Translations under genes and position numbers: made by a program
Shown: positions 15,536-24,477 of the stretch, in pieces
Layout: the number at the start of each line of letters is the position of its first letter
How positions within the stretch are numbered: position 1 is the first letter of the stretch
Assembly (NCBI GenBank): GCA_036381895.1
Contig: DASVBY010000052.1
Coordinates: 13,076 to 77,075, forward strand
Length of the DNA: 64,000 bases
Direction of reading: 5' to 3'
From: JACQFZ01 sp036381895
GTDB lineage: Bacteria; Pseudomonadota; Gammaproteobacteria; Acidiferrobacterales; Sulfurifustaceae
Notes under the pieces: generated by a model
What the model saw: only the letters and a program-made list of their open reading frames with translations
Databases searched by the model: none
Told to the model about the DNA's origin: nothing

Positions 15536-16235
15536 CGCGCCGGCGCACCGTGGTCGCGTCCTGTCCGAAGAGCACGCGCTTCGCTTCCTCGCTCACCACG
15601 GGGACCGTATTGATCGCCTTGGCGCGCTCGTAGGCGCGCACGACCGCCGGCCGGGTGCGCATCGCCTCGAACCAGCGCGCCAGGTTGGGGAAGTCGGCGA
15701 GGTTCTGGTTCTGGCGCTTGTACGGCACGATCCAGGGATAGCAGGCGATGTCGGCGATCGAGTACTCGCCGGCGATGTACTCGCGGTCGGCGAGCCGGTT
15801 GTCGAGCACCGCGTACAGGCGCGAGGTCTCCTTCACGTAACGGTCGATCGCGTACGGAATCCGCTCGGGCGCGTAGTGCAGGAAATGATGGTTCTGTCCG
15901 GCCATCGGCCCGAGCCCGCCCATCTGCCAGAAGAGCCATTGCAGCACCTCCGTGCGCCCGCGCAGGTCGGAGGGAATGAGCTTGCCGGTCTTCTCGGCGA
16001 GATAGAGCAGGATCGCGCCCGACTCGAACACCGACACCGGCGCGCCGCCGTCGGCGGGCGCATGGTCGACGATCGCGGGAATCCTGTTGTTGGGCGAGAT
16101 GCGCAGGAAGTCTTCGTCGAACTGTTCGCCCTTGCCGATGTTCACCGGAACGATGCGGTACTCGATCCCGGTCTCTTCAAAAAAAATGGTGATTTTGTGT
16201 CCGTTCGGTGTGGTCCAGTAGTACAGGTCGATCAT
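15525..16235 (-). CDS. Nu-class glutathione S-transferase (YfcG-like)
   Basis: The 236 residues closely follow E. coli YfcG, a glutathione-dependent disulfide-bond oxidoreductase. The N-terminus has TTPNGHKITIFFEETG, with the Thr-Pro-Asn site typical of the Nu class. PNNRIPAIVDH and FESGAILLYLAEKTGK bind glutathione, and LFWQMGGLGPMAGQNHHFLHYAPERIPYAIDRY is nearly family-invariant. It is cytoplasmic. Its 3' end overlaps the tetR 3' end by 11 bases on the opposite strand. Next to a P450 and an aldo/keto reductase it fits a detoxification region. Confidence 0.93.
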   Translation of the reverse strand: MIDLYYWTTPNGHKITIFFEETGIEYRIVPVNIGKGEQFDEDFLRISPNNRIPAIVDHAPADGGAPVSVFESGAILLYLAEKTGKLIPSDLRGRTEVLQWLFWQMGGLGPMAGQNHHFLHYAPERIPYAIDRYVKETSRLYAVLDNRLADREYIAGEYSIADIACYPWIVPYKRQNQNLADFPNLARWFEAMRTRPAVVRAYERAKAINTVPVVSEEAKRVLFGQDATTVRRRATN

Positions 16236-16293
16236 CCGTCCCTCGCAACGCGGTTTATGGCGGCGGGGGCCGGCGCGGCGCCCCAGCGCGAAT

Positions 16294-16314
16294 GTGCAAT
16301 TATTCTAGTTACAC
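16294..16314. promoter_or_regulatory. AT-rich imperfect palindrome upstream of the GST gene
   Basis: A 21-base segment beginning GTGCAATTAT and ending CTAGTTACAC is an imperfect inverted repeat (7 of 10 arm positions pair). It is the only AT-rich patch in the 206-base gap between the divergent GST and aldo/keto reductase genes. On the minus strand it contains TAGAAT, a possible -10 for the GST gene. Its role is a guess. Confidence 0.3.
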
Positions 16315-16441
16315 TTGAGCGGCATTGCCATCGGCGCCCGGGGACGCCAAGACGCCGCGACGGAGTTGGTCTCGCGCTTCGCCTGCGGGCTCGTGCGTAT
16401 CGCGGCGGCAGCGGTCGGGGCGGTAGGATGGGTGCCGACGC

Positions 16442-17377
16442 ATGGATCAATCGACCTCGTACACCTGCCGCCTTTCGCGCCGCGCGTGGCTGCGCCTCGC
16501 GCTCGGCACCGGCGCCTGGGCGGCGACCGGAGGAACCATGGCGCGCGATACGCTGATCGAGCGTGCGATTCCGGCGAGCGGCGAGCGGCTGCCCGTGGTC
16601 GGCCTCGGTACCTGGCAGACGTTCGACGTCGGCGCGGCGGACGCGGCGCGCGCGCCGCTGCGCGAAGTGCTCGCGGAGTTCGCGCGTGCGGGCGCGCGCG
16701 TCGTCGACTCGTCGCCGATGTACGGCCGCGCCGAAGGCGTCGTCGGCGACCTCGCCGCCGAGCTCGGACTGCGGGACCGGCTGTTCCTCGCGACCAAGGT
16801 CTGGACGCGCGGGCGGGACGAGGGCATACGTCAGATGGAGCAGTCGCTCGCGCGCATGCGCGTCGCGCGCCTGGATCTGCTGCAGGTGCACAATCTGCTC
16901 GACTGGCGCACGCACCTCGCGACCCTGCGCGACTGGAAGGCGCGCGGGCGCGTACGCTACATCGGCGTCACGCACTACACGGAAAGCGCCTACGGCGAGC
17001 TCGAGCGCGCGCTCCGAAACGAGCCGCTCGACTTCGTGCAGCTCAACTACTCGATCGTCGAGCGCGCCGCGGAGCGGCGCCTGCTGCCGCTCGCGCTCGA
17101 GCGCGGGATTGCGGTGATCGTGAACCGGCCGTTCGCCGAGGGTGCCCTGTTCCGGCGAGTGCGCGGCCGGCCGCTGCCGGAGTGGGCGCAGGAGTTCGAC
17201 TGCCGGAGCTGGGCGCAGTTCTTCCTCAAGTTCATCGTTGCGCATCCGGCAACGACGTGTGCGATACCGGCGACGAGCAAGCTCGAGCACCTCGTCGACA
17301 ATCTGCAGGCGGGCAGGGGCCGGTTGCCGGACGCGGCCACCAGGGGTCGCATGGCGCGGCTGGTGGAAGAGCTGTAG
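16442..17377 (+). CDS. aldo/keto reductase with Tat-type signal
   Basis: This 311-residue TIM-barrel oxidoreductase has the family catalytic set: Asp and Tyr in VVDSSPMYGRAEGVVGDL, Lys in FLATKVWTRG and His in LLQVHNLLDW. YIGVTHYTESAYGELE and VIVNRPFAEGALFRR follow as in the family. The N-terminus SRRAWLRLALGTGAWA carries a twin-arginine motif followed by a hydrophobic stretch, so the folded, NADPH-loaded enzyme is probably exported to the periplasm. The substrate is unknown. It converges with the gene at 17382, with only 4 bases between stops. Confidence 0.88.
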   Translation: MDQSTSYTCRLSRRAWLRLALGTGAWAATGGTMARDTLIERAIPASGERLPVVGLGTWQTFDVGAADAARAPLREVLAEFARAGARVVDSSPMYGRAEGVVGDLAAELGLRDRLFLATKVWTRGRDEGIRQMEQSLARMRVARLDLLQVHNLLDWRTHLATLRDWKARGRVRYIGVTHYTESAYGELERALRNEPLDFVQLNYSIVERAAERRLLPLALERGIAVIVNRPFAEGALFRRVRGRPLPEWAQEFDCRSWAQFFLKFIVAHPATTCAIPATSKLEHLVDNLQAGRGRLPDAATRGRMARLVEEL

Positions 17378-17381
17378 GCGC

Positions 17382-17945
17382 TCAGGCCTTCCAGGAGATC
17401 CGGAAGCGGCAGTGCGCGGCGCCCTTGGCGCGGCACTCGAGGTGATCCGCGTGCACGCCCTTGACGCCGGTGAGCTGGATGCTGCGCTCGGCCCAGCCGA
17501 TCACCGACTCGCAGTGCGCCCAGTGCGGCGTCTCGAACTCCGCGATCTCGAATTCGATCGTGCCGGGCGAGAGCTGCTTGGCGAGCATCTTGCCGGAGGT
17601 GTAGTACGAGCTCCAGAGCTGCGCCGCCTTCTGCACGATGTACATCGGCTGCAGGAACTTGAAGAACACCTTATAGACGGTCGAGAGATCGTCCTCGGCG
17701 GTCTGCGCGGCCATCGCGCGGTAGAGCTTTCCGTCGCCGCGCCCGACGACGCGGTCGATGGTCTCGGAGAGATCGATGAACAGGCTGAACGGGTACCACG
17801 CGGACTTGAGCGCGCCGTTTTCGAGACGTTTGGCGGCCTCCTGGTCCTTGAGCTGCGCCAGGACGGCTTTGAGCTTCTCTTCGCCGTGGTAGCGCAGCAC
17901 GTACTGCCGGCGCCCGGCGATGGCTGTGCCTTTCACGTTCACCAT
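17382..17945 (-). CDS. DUF2378/V4R-like protein
   Basis: The 187-residue soluble protein begins MVNVKGTAIAGRRQYVLRYHGEEKLKAVLAQL. It has a helical middle part (FSLFIDLSETIDRVVGRGDGKLY) and ends in a small domain, GVHADHLECRAKGAAHCRFRISWKA. The C-x-x-x-G-x-x-x-C-x-F ending is like the 4-vinyl-reductase/V4R fold, and the overall plan matches the Myxococcus-type family DUF2378, related to heme-NO-binding folds. Such domains sense small hydrophobic ligands, but no partner is encoded next to it. Function unknown. Confidence 0.65.
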   Translation of the reverse strand: MVNVKGTAIAGRRQYVLRYHGEEKLKAVLAQLKDQEAAKRLENGALKSAWYPFSLFIDLSETIDRVVGRGDGKLYRAMAAQTAEDDLSTVYKVFFKFLQPMYIVQKAAQLWSSYYTSGKMLAKQLSPGTIEFEIAEFETPHWAHCESVIGWAERSIQLTGVKGVHADHLECRAKGAAHCRFRISWKA

Positions 17946-18072
17946 GCGCCTGAGTGTAGGCGAGCCGCGCGAGTTTGCTAGGGCGCGCCGGGTGCGCACG
18001 GCCGGGCGAGCGGCAGCGGGGCGGGCCGCGGCGGGCCGGACACGTCGCCCCGTTCCCGCGCCGATGGCCGGT

Positions 18073-19362
18073 TCAGCGTTCGAGGATCGCCGCCACGCCG
18101 AGCCCGCCGGCGGCGCAGATGCTGATGAGCCCGCGACCGCCCCCGCGTTCGGCGAGCTCTTTGGCCAGGGTCGCGACCATTCGGGCACCGGTAGCGCCGA
18201 ACGGGTGCCCGATCGCCACGCTGCCGCCCTTCGGGTTCATTCGTTCGCGGTCGATGGAACCGAGCGGGGTGTCGCGGCCGAGCCGGGTGCGGCAGTACTC
18301 CTCGGACTCCCAGGCCTTGAGCGTGCAGAGCACCTGCGCGGCGAAGGCTTCGTGGATCTCGTAGATGTCGAAGTCCTGCAGCGTGAGCCCCGCGCGGTCG
18401 AGCAGACGGGGCACCGCGTAGGTCGGCGCCATGAGCAGGCCTTCGCGCGGACCGTTGAGGCCGACGAAATCGACGGCCGCCGCGGCGTAATGCGTGAAGT
18501 AGGCGAGCACCGGCAGGCCGCGCGCCCGCGCCCAGTCCTCGGACGCGAGCAGCACGCAGGCGGCGCCGTCGGTGAGCGGGGTGCTGTTGCCGGCCGTGAG
18601 CGTTCCGCGCTCGCTGCGGTCGAAGACCGGCTTCAGCTGCGCGAGCTTCTCGAGATCGGTGTCCGGGCGCACGTTGTTGTCGACGCTGAGGCCCGCGAAC
18701 GGCGTCACGAGGTCGGCATAGAAGCCGTCGCGCCACGCCGCCGCCGCCTTCATGTGGCTCGCATACGCGAGCTCGTCCTGCTCGCGCCGGCCGATCTGCC
18801 ACTCCTTCGCCATGAGCTCGCAGTGCTCGCCCATCGAGAGCCCCGTGCGCGGCTCGGTGGCGCCCGAGTATGCCGGTACCAGGTGCTGCGGGCGCAGCGC
18901 GAGCCAGGGCTTGATGCGATCGCCGAAGTTCTTGCCGCGCGCGCTCTCGAGCACGATGCGCTGCAGCTTCTCGCCGTAGACGATCGGCACGTCGCTCGCG
19001 GTGTCCGAGCCGCCCGCGATCGCCGAATCGATTTCACCGAGCGCGATGCGGTGTGCGAGCTGCGCCACCGTGGTGAGGCTCGTGCCGCAGGCGCGCTGCA
19101 CGTCGTAAGCGGGGGTGTGCGGATCGAGGCCGCTCGCGAGCACCGCCTCGCGCGTGAGGTTCCAATGGCGCGAGTGCTTGATCACCGCGCCCGCGGCGAC
19201 CTCGCCGATCACCGCGCCCTTGAGATCGTACTTCTCGACCAGCGCCTTCAGGGCGGCGGTGAGGAGCTCCATGTTGCCGACCTCGGCGTAGGCGGTGTTG
19301 CTGCGGGCGAAGGGCACGCGCATGCCGCCGACGACGGCGACCCGACGGGTGGCGCTGAGCAT
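18073..19362 (-). CDS. acetyl-CoA acetyltransferase (FadI-type thiolase)
   Basis: This is a thiolase that cleaves 3-ketoacyl-CoA, or condenses acetyl-CoA in the reverse direction. The 429 residues match the longer FadI branch. The nucleophilic cysteine is Cys92 in DVQRACGTSLT, the catalytic His lies in NPKGGSVAIGHPFGATG, and the second cysteine in LISICAAGGLGVAAI. MGEHCELMAKEW is typical of FadI. No fadJ-like hydratase/dehydrogenase is adjacent, so its partner is elsewhere. It could supply beta-oxidation of the fatty acids that the P450 and desaturase also act on, by inference. Confidence 0.93.
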   Translation of the reverse strand: MLSATRRVAVVGGMRVPFARSNTAYAEVGNMELLTAALKALVEKYDLKGAVIGEVAAGAVIKHSRHWNLTREAVLASGLDPHTPAYDVQRACGTSLTTVAQLAHRIALGEIDSAIAGGSDTASDVPIVYGEKLQRIVLESARGKNFGDRIKPWLALRPQHLVPAYSGATEPRTGLSMGEHCELMAKEWQIGRREQDELAYASHMKAAAAWRDGFYADLVTPFAGLSVDNNVRPDTDLEKLAQLKPVFDRSERGTLTAGNSTPLTDGAACVLLASEDWARARGLPVLAYFTHYAAAAVDFVGLNGPREGLLMAPTYAVPRLLDRAGLTLQDFDIYEIHEAFAAQVLCTLKAWESEEYCRTRLGRDTPLGSIDRERMNPKGGSVAIGHPFGATGARMVATLAKELAERGGGRGLISICAAGGLGVAAILER

Positions 19363-19603
19363 GACGGTTTCCTCGAAATGCGGCGGACTCCATTCTAAGA
19401 CGTCCGGCGCGGGCCGGTATCATGGCTGCCGCGGCGGATTGACAGCAGCGCCCGCCGCTCGCACCATGGGCGCTGCAGCCTCACGGCTGCCGTCGTCCGT
19501 GACTGGCGATTCGAGGTGGAACGACCACCGGGGAGCGCGACGACGTACACTCGCCGATCGCCTGGGCAATCCCGTCAGCCGCAACGTTATATGGAGCATT
19601 GCC

Positions 19604-20866
19604 ATGGGCGATTTCCGCGCATTGCTCGCCGAATCGGACCCCGACGTCTACGCTGCGATCTGCGGCGAGGAACGCCGCGAGCGCGAAGGTATCGAGCTCA
19701 TCCCTTCCGAGAACTACACCTGTCCCGAAGTGCTCGCGGCGCTCGGGTCGGTGCTCACCAACAAGTACGCCGAAGGCTATCCCGGACGGCGCTACTACGG
19801 CGGTCAGACCTACACCGACGCGATCGAGGATCTGGCGCGGCGCCGCGCCTGCGCGCTGTTTCGCGCCGAGCACGCGAACGTGCAGCCGCTCTCGGGCTCG
19901 CCGATGAATCAGGCGGTGTACTTCGCGTATCTGCGGCCCGGCGACACCGTGCTCGCCATGGACCTCTCGCACGGCGGGCACCTGACGCATGGCGCGCCGG
20001 TTTCGCACATGGGGCGCATCTTCAACTTCGTGCGCTACCGCACGCGCCCCGACGCCGGCGGCGCGATCGATTTCGACGAGCTGCGCGAGCTCGCGCGGCG
20101 CACGCGCCCGAAGATCGTGCTCTGCGGCTACACCTCGTATCCGCGCGATTACGACTATGCCGCCTTTCGGGCGGTCGCGGACGAGGTGGGCGCGCTCGCC
20201 ATGGCCGACGTATCGCACGTGGGCGGCCTGATCGCGGCCGGCGTGATGCGCAACCCGTTCGACGCCGGCTTCGATATCGTCACCACCACCATTCATAAGA
20301 CACTGCGGGGCCCGCGCGCCGGCATGATCCTTTGTCGCAAGGAACATGCGGCGGCGATCGATGCCTCGGTGTTCCCGGGGCTCCAGGGCGGCCCGCACAT
20401 GAACACCATCGCGGCGGCGGCGGTGGCGCTCAAGAAGGCCGCCGAGCCGGCGTTCCGGGATTACGCCCGGCAGGTGCTGGCGAATGCGGGTGCGCTCGCC
20501 GACGGGCTGCTCGCGGCCGGCGTTTCGCTGGTCACCGGCGGTACCGACAATCACATGGCGGTGATCGATACCGTGAAGAGCTTCGGCATCGACGGGCGGC
20601 AGGCGGAGGCCGTGCTCGACCGGATCGGCATCACCACCAACAAGCAGGTGATCCCCGACGACCCGAATCCTCCGCTGCGGCCGAGCGGTATCCGCGTAGG
20701 TACCCCGGCCTGCACCACGCGCGGCATGACGCAGGCGGACATGAAGCGGATCGCCGGCTGGATCGTCGCAGCCCTGCGCCACCCGGCCGACGACCGTAGA
20801 CTCGCGGCGCTCAGGGAGGAGACGCGCGCCTTCTGCGTGCGCTTTCCGGTGCCCGGCATCGACTGA
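19604..20866 (+). CDS. glyA: serine hydroxymethyltransferase, divergent type
   Basis: This PLP enzyme interconverts serine and glycine with tetrahydrofolate. The 420 residues contain IPSENYTCPEVLAALGS, NKYAEGYPGRRYYGG, LSHGGHLTHG and the PLP lysine in VTTTIHKTLRGPRAG, all diagnostic. Several otherwise near-invariant positions differ from the usual proteobacterial enzyme: PLSGSPMN replaces PHSGSQAN, DVSHVGGL replaces DMAHVAGL, and APVSHMGRIFNF replaces SPVNFSGKLYN. It may be a laterally acquired or specialised copy. The ATG at 19604 fits the family N-terminus. The 241-base upstream region shows no glycine riboswitch that I could recognise. mrp lies 96 bases downstream. Confidence 0.92.
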   Translation: MGDFRALLAESDPDVYAAICGEERREREGIELIPSENYTCPEVLAALGSVLTNKYAEGYPGRRYYGGQTYTDAIEDLARRRACALFRAEHANVQPLSGSPMNQAVYFAYLRPGDTVLAMDLSHGGHLTHGAPVSHMGRIFNFVRYRTRPDAGGAIDFDELRELARRTRPKIVLCGYTSYPRDYDYAAFRAVADEVGALAMADVSHVGGLIAAGVMRNPFDAGFDIVTTTIHKTLRGPRAGMILCRKEHAAAIDASVFPGLQGGPHMNTIAAAAVALKKAAEPAFRDYARQVLANAGALADGLLAAGVSLVTGGTDNHMAVIDTVKSFGIDGRQAEAVLDRIGITTNKQVIPDDPNPPLRPSGIRVGTPACTTRGMTQADMKRIAGWIVAALRHPADDRRLAALREETRAFCVRFPVPGID

Positions 20867-20962
20867 GCGGCGGCGGTCGCTGCCCGGCGAACCATGACAA
20901 TTCGAGTGCGCCGGTATAGCATGATGTTCCCTTCTGGACCTACCACTGGCGGAGTCTCTCGC

Positions 20963-22054
20963 ATGGCCGAAGTCGCGCGCGCCGATGTGGAAGCGGCGCT
21001 CAAGCAGGTAATCGACCCCTACCTCGAACAGGATCTGATCAGCGCGAAGGCGGTGAAACAGATCGACGTCGACGGCAGCCGCGTGGCGGTCGACGTCGTC
21101 CTCGGCTATCCGGCCAAGGGCGCGACGGATGCGCTCGCGGCCGCCATCCGCGAGCGCGTCGGCGCGCTCGCCGGCGTACAAACGGTGGTCCCGAAGATCA
21201 CGTGGAAGATCGAGACTCACGGCGTGCAGCGCGGCGTCAAGCCGATTCCGGGCATCAAGAACATCATCGCGGTCGCTTCGGGCAAGGGCGGGGTCGGGAA
21301 GTCCACGGTGTCCGTCAACCTCGCGCTCGCGCTCGCGCTCGAAGGCGCGCGCGTCGGCCTCCTCGATGCCGACATCTACGGTCCGAGCCAGCCGCGTATG
21401 CTCGGCGTCAAGCGCAAGCCCGAGTCGAAGGACGGCAAGTCGATCGAGCCGATCGAGGCGCACGGGCTGCAGTCGATGTCGATCGGCTATCTCATCGACG
21501 AAGAAACGCCGATGATCTGGCGCGGCCCGATGGTGACGCAGGCGCTCGAGCAGCTGCTGAAGGATACGAACTGGAAGGACGTCGATTACCTCGTCGTCGA
21601 CCTGCCGCCGGGAACCGGCGACACCCAGCTCACGCTCTCGCAGAAGGTGCCCGTGTCGGGGGCGGTGATCGTGACCACCCCGCAGGACATCGCGCTGCTC
21701 GATGCGCGCAAGGGACTCAAGATGTTCGAGAAGGTGGAAGTGCCGGTGCTCGGCGTGATCGAGAACATGAGCACGCACATCTGCTCGAAGTGCGGTTACG
21801 AGGAGCACATCTTCGGCGAGGGCGGCGGCCGGCGCATGGCGGAGACGCACAAGGTCGCGTTCCTCGGGTCGCTGCCGCTCGACATCCGCATCCGCGAGGA
21901 GACCGACGGCGGCAAACCGACCGTGATCGCCGAGCCCGAGAGCCGGATCGCTCTGATCTACCGCGACATCGCGCGCCGGGTCGCCGGGCGCCTCGCGCTG
22001 CAGCGCAAGGATTTCAGCGCCAAGTTCCCGAACATCGTCATCCAGAACACCTGA
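20963..22054 (+). CDS. mrp: Mrp/NBP35-type iron-sulfur cluster carrier ATPase
   Basis: The 363-residue P-loop ATPase carries and transfers 4Fe-4S clusters as a dimer. An N-terminal MIP18/DUF59-like domain (residues 1-90, VIDPYLEQDLISAKAVKQIDVDG) precedes the deviant Walker A GKGGVGKSTVSVNLA. LLDADIYGPSQPRMLG and DLPPGTGDTQLTLSQ follow, and the bridging cysteine pair is CSKC in HICSKCGYEEHIFGEGGG. The ATG at 20963 was chosen because the DUF59 domain begins right after it. It is on the same strand as glyA and dcd, but gaps of 96 and 219 bases suggest separate promoters. Confidence 0.95.
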   Translation: MAEVARADVEAALKQVIDPYLEQDLISAKAVKQIDVDGSRVAVDVVLGYPAKGATDALAAAIRERVGALAGVQTVVPKITWKIETHGVQRGVKPIPGIKNIIAVASGKGGVGKSTVSVNLALALALEGARVGLLDADIYGPSQPRMLGVKRKPESKDGKSIEPIEAHGLQSMSIGYLIDEETPMIWRGPMVTQALEQLLKDTNWKDVDYLVVDLPPGTGDTQLTLSQKVPVSGAVIVTTPQDIALLDARKGLKMFEKVEVPVLGVIENMSTHICSKCGYEEHIFGEGGGRRMAETHKVAFLGSLPLDIRIREETDGGKPTVIAEPESRIALIYRDIARRVAGRLALQRKDFSAKFPNIVIQNT

Positions 22055-22273
22055 AGAGAACGAACGGCAAGGGGCGGCAAGGCGAAGTTCCGGAGGCGCG
22101 GCGGTCGGGGAACCCGCGCCGGCCGGCCGCCGGTCCGTCCCCGGTTCCGCTGCCGCCTCGGCGCTAGGCAGCGTCCGGGCTGTGGCGACATCTGCCGACG
22201 GCGGGCCGGGCATTGCCGCCGGCAGAACCCGCCCTTAAACTGCGGCCTCCCGCAATCGCGCCTCGCTGCATCG

Positions 22274-22840
22274 ATGACCATCAAATCGGACAAGTGGATC
22301 CGCCGCATGGCGGAACAGTACGGCATGATCGAGCCGTTCGAGCCGCGCCAGATCAAGTCGAACGGCAACGGTGCGGTGGTCTCGTACGGCACGTCGAGCT
22401 ACGGCTACGACATCCGCTGCTCGAACGAATTCAAGATCTTCACCAACATCAACTCGGCGATCGTCGATCCGAAGAACTTCAGTGCCAACAGCTTCGTCGA
22501 TTACCGCGGCGACGTCTGCATCATTCCGCCGAACTCGTTCGCGCTCGCGCGCACGGTCGAGTACTTCCGCATACCGCGCAACGTGCTGGTGCTCTGCCTC
22601 GGCAAGAGTACGTATGCGCGCTGCGGCATCATCGTGAACGTCACCCCGCTCGAGCCCGAATGGGAAGGGCACGTGACGCTCGAGTTCTCCAACACCACAC
22701 CGCTGCCGGCGCGCATCTACGCGAACGAGGGCGTCGCCCAGGTGATCTTCCTCGAATCCGACGAGGTGTGCGAAACCTCGTACAAGGACCGGGGCGGCAA
22801 GTACCAGGGACAGAAGGGCGTCACGCTGCCCAAGATCTGA
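22274..22840 (+). CDS. dcd: dCTP deaminase
   Basis: This enzyme deaminates dCTP to dUTP, feeding thymidylate synthesis together with the dUTPase encoded at 29506-29961. The 188 residues are the standard proteobacterial length. Motifs are YGTSSYGYDIRCSNEFKIF, SFALARTVEYFRIPR, GKSTYARCGIIVNVTPLEPEWEGHVTLEFSNTTPLPARIYANEG and the C-terminal YQGQKGVTLPKI that closes over the nucleotide. It works as a cytoplasmic homotrimer. The ATG at 22274 gives the canonical MTIKSDKWI start. Confidence 0.97.
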   Translation: MTIKSDKWIRRMAEQYGMIEPFEPRQIKSNGNGAVVSYGTSSYGYDIRCSNEFKIFTNINSAIVDPKNFSANSFVDYRGDVCIIPPNSFALARTVEYFRIPRNVLVLCLGKSTYARCGIIVNVTPLEPEWEGHVTLEFSNTTPLPARIYANEGVAQVIFLESDEVCETSYKDRGGKYQGQKGVTLPKI

Positions 22841-22852
22841 GCCCGCTGCGCC

Positions 22853-23047
22853 TCAGGGGAACGTACCCCGCCGCCGCTGCCGCATGGTCTCGGTCTTGTG
22901 CTCGGGATCGACCCCCAAGCGGCGCTGGTTGTCGCGCAATGACGTCTGGGTGCGCGGCCGTGCGGCTTCGGACTGCAACCGCTCCTCGTCGGGCGCCTCG
23001 ACCTCGTTCCGACCGGTGCGCCGCGGGCGCGACTCTGTGCTCGCCAT
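22853..23047 (-). CDS. small conserved hydrophilic protein
   Basis: The 64-residue, highly charged protein starts MASTESRPRRTGRNEV and ends GVDPEHKTETMRQRRRGTFP. A very similar ending (DHKT..M..RGTFP) recurs, as far as I recall, in small unannotated proteobacterial proteins, which favours a real gene over chance. It is probably disordered and has no membrane segment or cysteine. Its stop lies 12 bases from the convergent dcd stop. Function unknown. Confidence 0.6.
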   Translation of the reverse strand: MASTESRPRRTGRNEVEAPDEERLQSEAARPRTQTSLRDNQRRLGVDPEHKTETMRQRRRGTFP

Positions 23048-23197
23048 GTACTCGATCCTCCAGCAACACGACGAACCAATCGACCGGCGCGCTGCCGCGT
23101 GGTTCGTGCGCCGACGCTCTACCCCGCGGTGCGGCAATTTGCGGGCCGACTCAGTAATCGACCGGATGGCGGCGCGCACCGCGGTTGGCGCCGCGGA

Positions 23198-24403
23198 TCA
23201 GCTCGGCAGCACGCGCGCGATGAACGCCTTGAGGTAAGCGGTTTCGGGAACCGCCGGGTGCACCGGATGATCCGGCGCCTGATGGCCTTCCTCGACCAGC
23301 ATGAGGAAGCGGTCCAGGTGCCGGCTCGCGGCGAGGAGGAGCGCGCGCAGGCTGTCGCGCGCGAGGTGATAGGAGCAGGAGCACGAGACGAGGATGCCGT
23401 CCCGGGCGAGCACCTGCATGGCCATCTGGTTGAGCCGGCGGTAGGCCTGTGCGCCTTCCTTGACGTCCTTCTTGCGCTTGATGAACGCGGGCGGATCGAG
23501 CACGACGATGTCGAAGCGCTCGCGCGCGGCGCGCAGGCGGCGCAGCGTCTCGAACGCGTCGGCCTGCTCGGCGCTCACCTTGTCCGCGAGCCCGTTGAGC
23601 GCCGCGTTGCGGCGGATCGCCTCGACCGCGGCCGCGGAGCTGTCCACGCAGAGCACGGAGACGGCGCCGGCGGCCGCCGCCTGCAGGCCGAACCCGCCGG
23701 CGTAGCTGAAGAGATCGAGCACGCGCGCGCCGCGCGCATAGGCGCGCAGGCGTGCCCGGTTCTCGCGCTGATCGTAGAACCAGCCCGTTTTCTGGCCTGC
23801 GCGCAGCGGCACTTCGAAACGCACGCCGTGCTCCTCGAGCGCGATCGTCTCCGGGACTTCACCGAGCGCGGCTTCGGCGTAACTCGGCAGGCCTTCGAGT
23901 GCGCGCACCGGGGCGTCGTTGCGCAGCCAGATCGCGCGCGGGCGCAGCACCTTCTCGAGCGCGGCGACGACGTCGTCTTTGACCCTCTCCATGCCGGCCG
24001 TGGTGAGCTGCGCGACCAGCACGTCGCCGTAGCGGTCGACGACCAGCCCGGGCAGGCCGTCCGAGTCGCCGAAGGCGAGACGGTAGTACGGCTCGCGAAA
24101 CAGCCGCTCGCGCAGCGAGAGCGCGACGTTCAGCCGGTGCGTGATGAGCGAGCGGTCGAGCACGTAGCGCGGATCGCGCGACACCAGGCGGGCGCAGATG
24201 AGTGCGTGCGGGTTCACATAGCCGGTGCCGAGCGGCCGGCCGGCGGCGTCCTCGATCAGCACCGCGGCGCCCGGTTCGAATCCGGCGAGCGGCGTGGCGC
24301 GCGTGTCGACCTCGTTGCTGAACACCCACACGTGGCCGGCGCGCAGCCGCCGGTCTTCGTTGCGGTTGAGTCGCAGCCGCGGTAGTTCGGTCTCCGGGTT
24401 CAC
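23198..24403 (-). CDS. rlmI: 23S rRNA (cytosine-C5) methyltransferase RlmI
   Basis: This 401-residue SAM-dependent methyltransferase targets C1962 of 23S rRNA in E. coli. An N-terminal PUA-type RNA-binding domain (RLRLNRNEDRRLRAGHVWVFSNEVD, residues about 8-80) is followed by an RFM fold. The SAM loop is VLDLFSYAGGFGLQAAAAGA, the catalytic-side motif is VVLDPPAFIKRKKD, and SCSCSYHL is the cysteine-containing motif. The C-terminal HPAVPETAYLKAF is typical. It appears to be a single-gene unit. Confidence 0.93.
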   Translation of the reverse strand: MNPETELPRLRLNRNEDRRLRAGHVWVFSNEVDTRATPLAGFEPGAAVLIEDAAGRPLGTGYVNPHALICARLVSRDPRYVLDRSLITHRLNVALSLRERLFREPYYRLAFGDSDGLPGLVVDRYGDVLVAQLTTAGMERVKDDVVAALEKVLRPRAIWLRNDAPVRALEGLPSYAEAALGEVPETIALEEHGVRFEVPLRAGQKTGWFYDQRENRARLRAYARGARVLDLFSYAGGFGLQAAAAGAVSVLCVDSSAAAVEAIRRNAALNGLADKVSAEQADAFETLRRLRAARERFDIVVLDPPAFIKRKKDVKEGAQAYRRLNQMAMQVLARDGILVSCSCSYHLARDSLRALLLAASRHLDRFLMLVEEGHQAPDHPVHPAVPETAYLKAFIARVLPS

Positions 24404-24477
24404 GCGCGCCGTTCCACGAATCGCAAAGGGACGCTAGGGTAAGGCAGAGGCGCGCGCCGTTCAAAGCGCCGCGCGCC

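Noticed and set aside
19363..19603. glycine riboswitch or other RNA element before glyA
   Set aside because: I looked for paired tandem aptamer-like conserved blocks and found none; the 241 bases are GC-rich without an evident structure.
19481..22213. 910-codon open frame on the minus strand
   Set aside because: It is antisense to glyA and mrp, with no recognisable domain.
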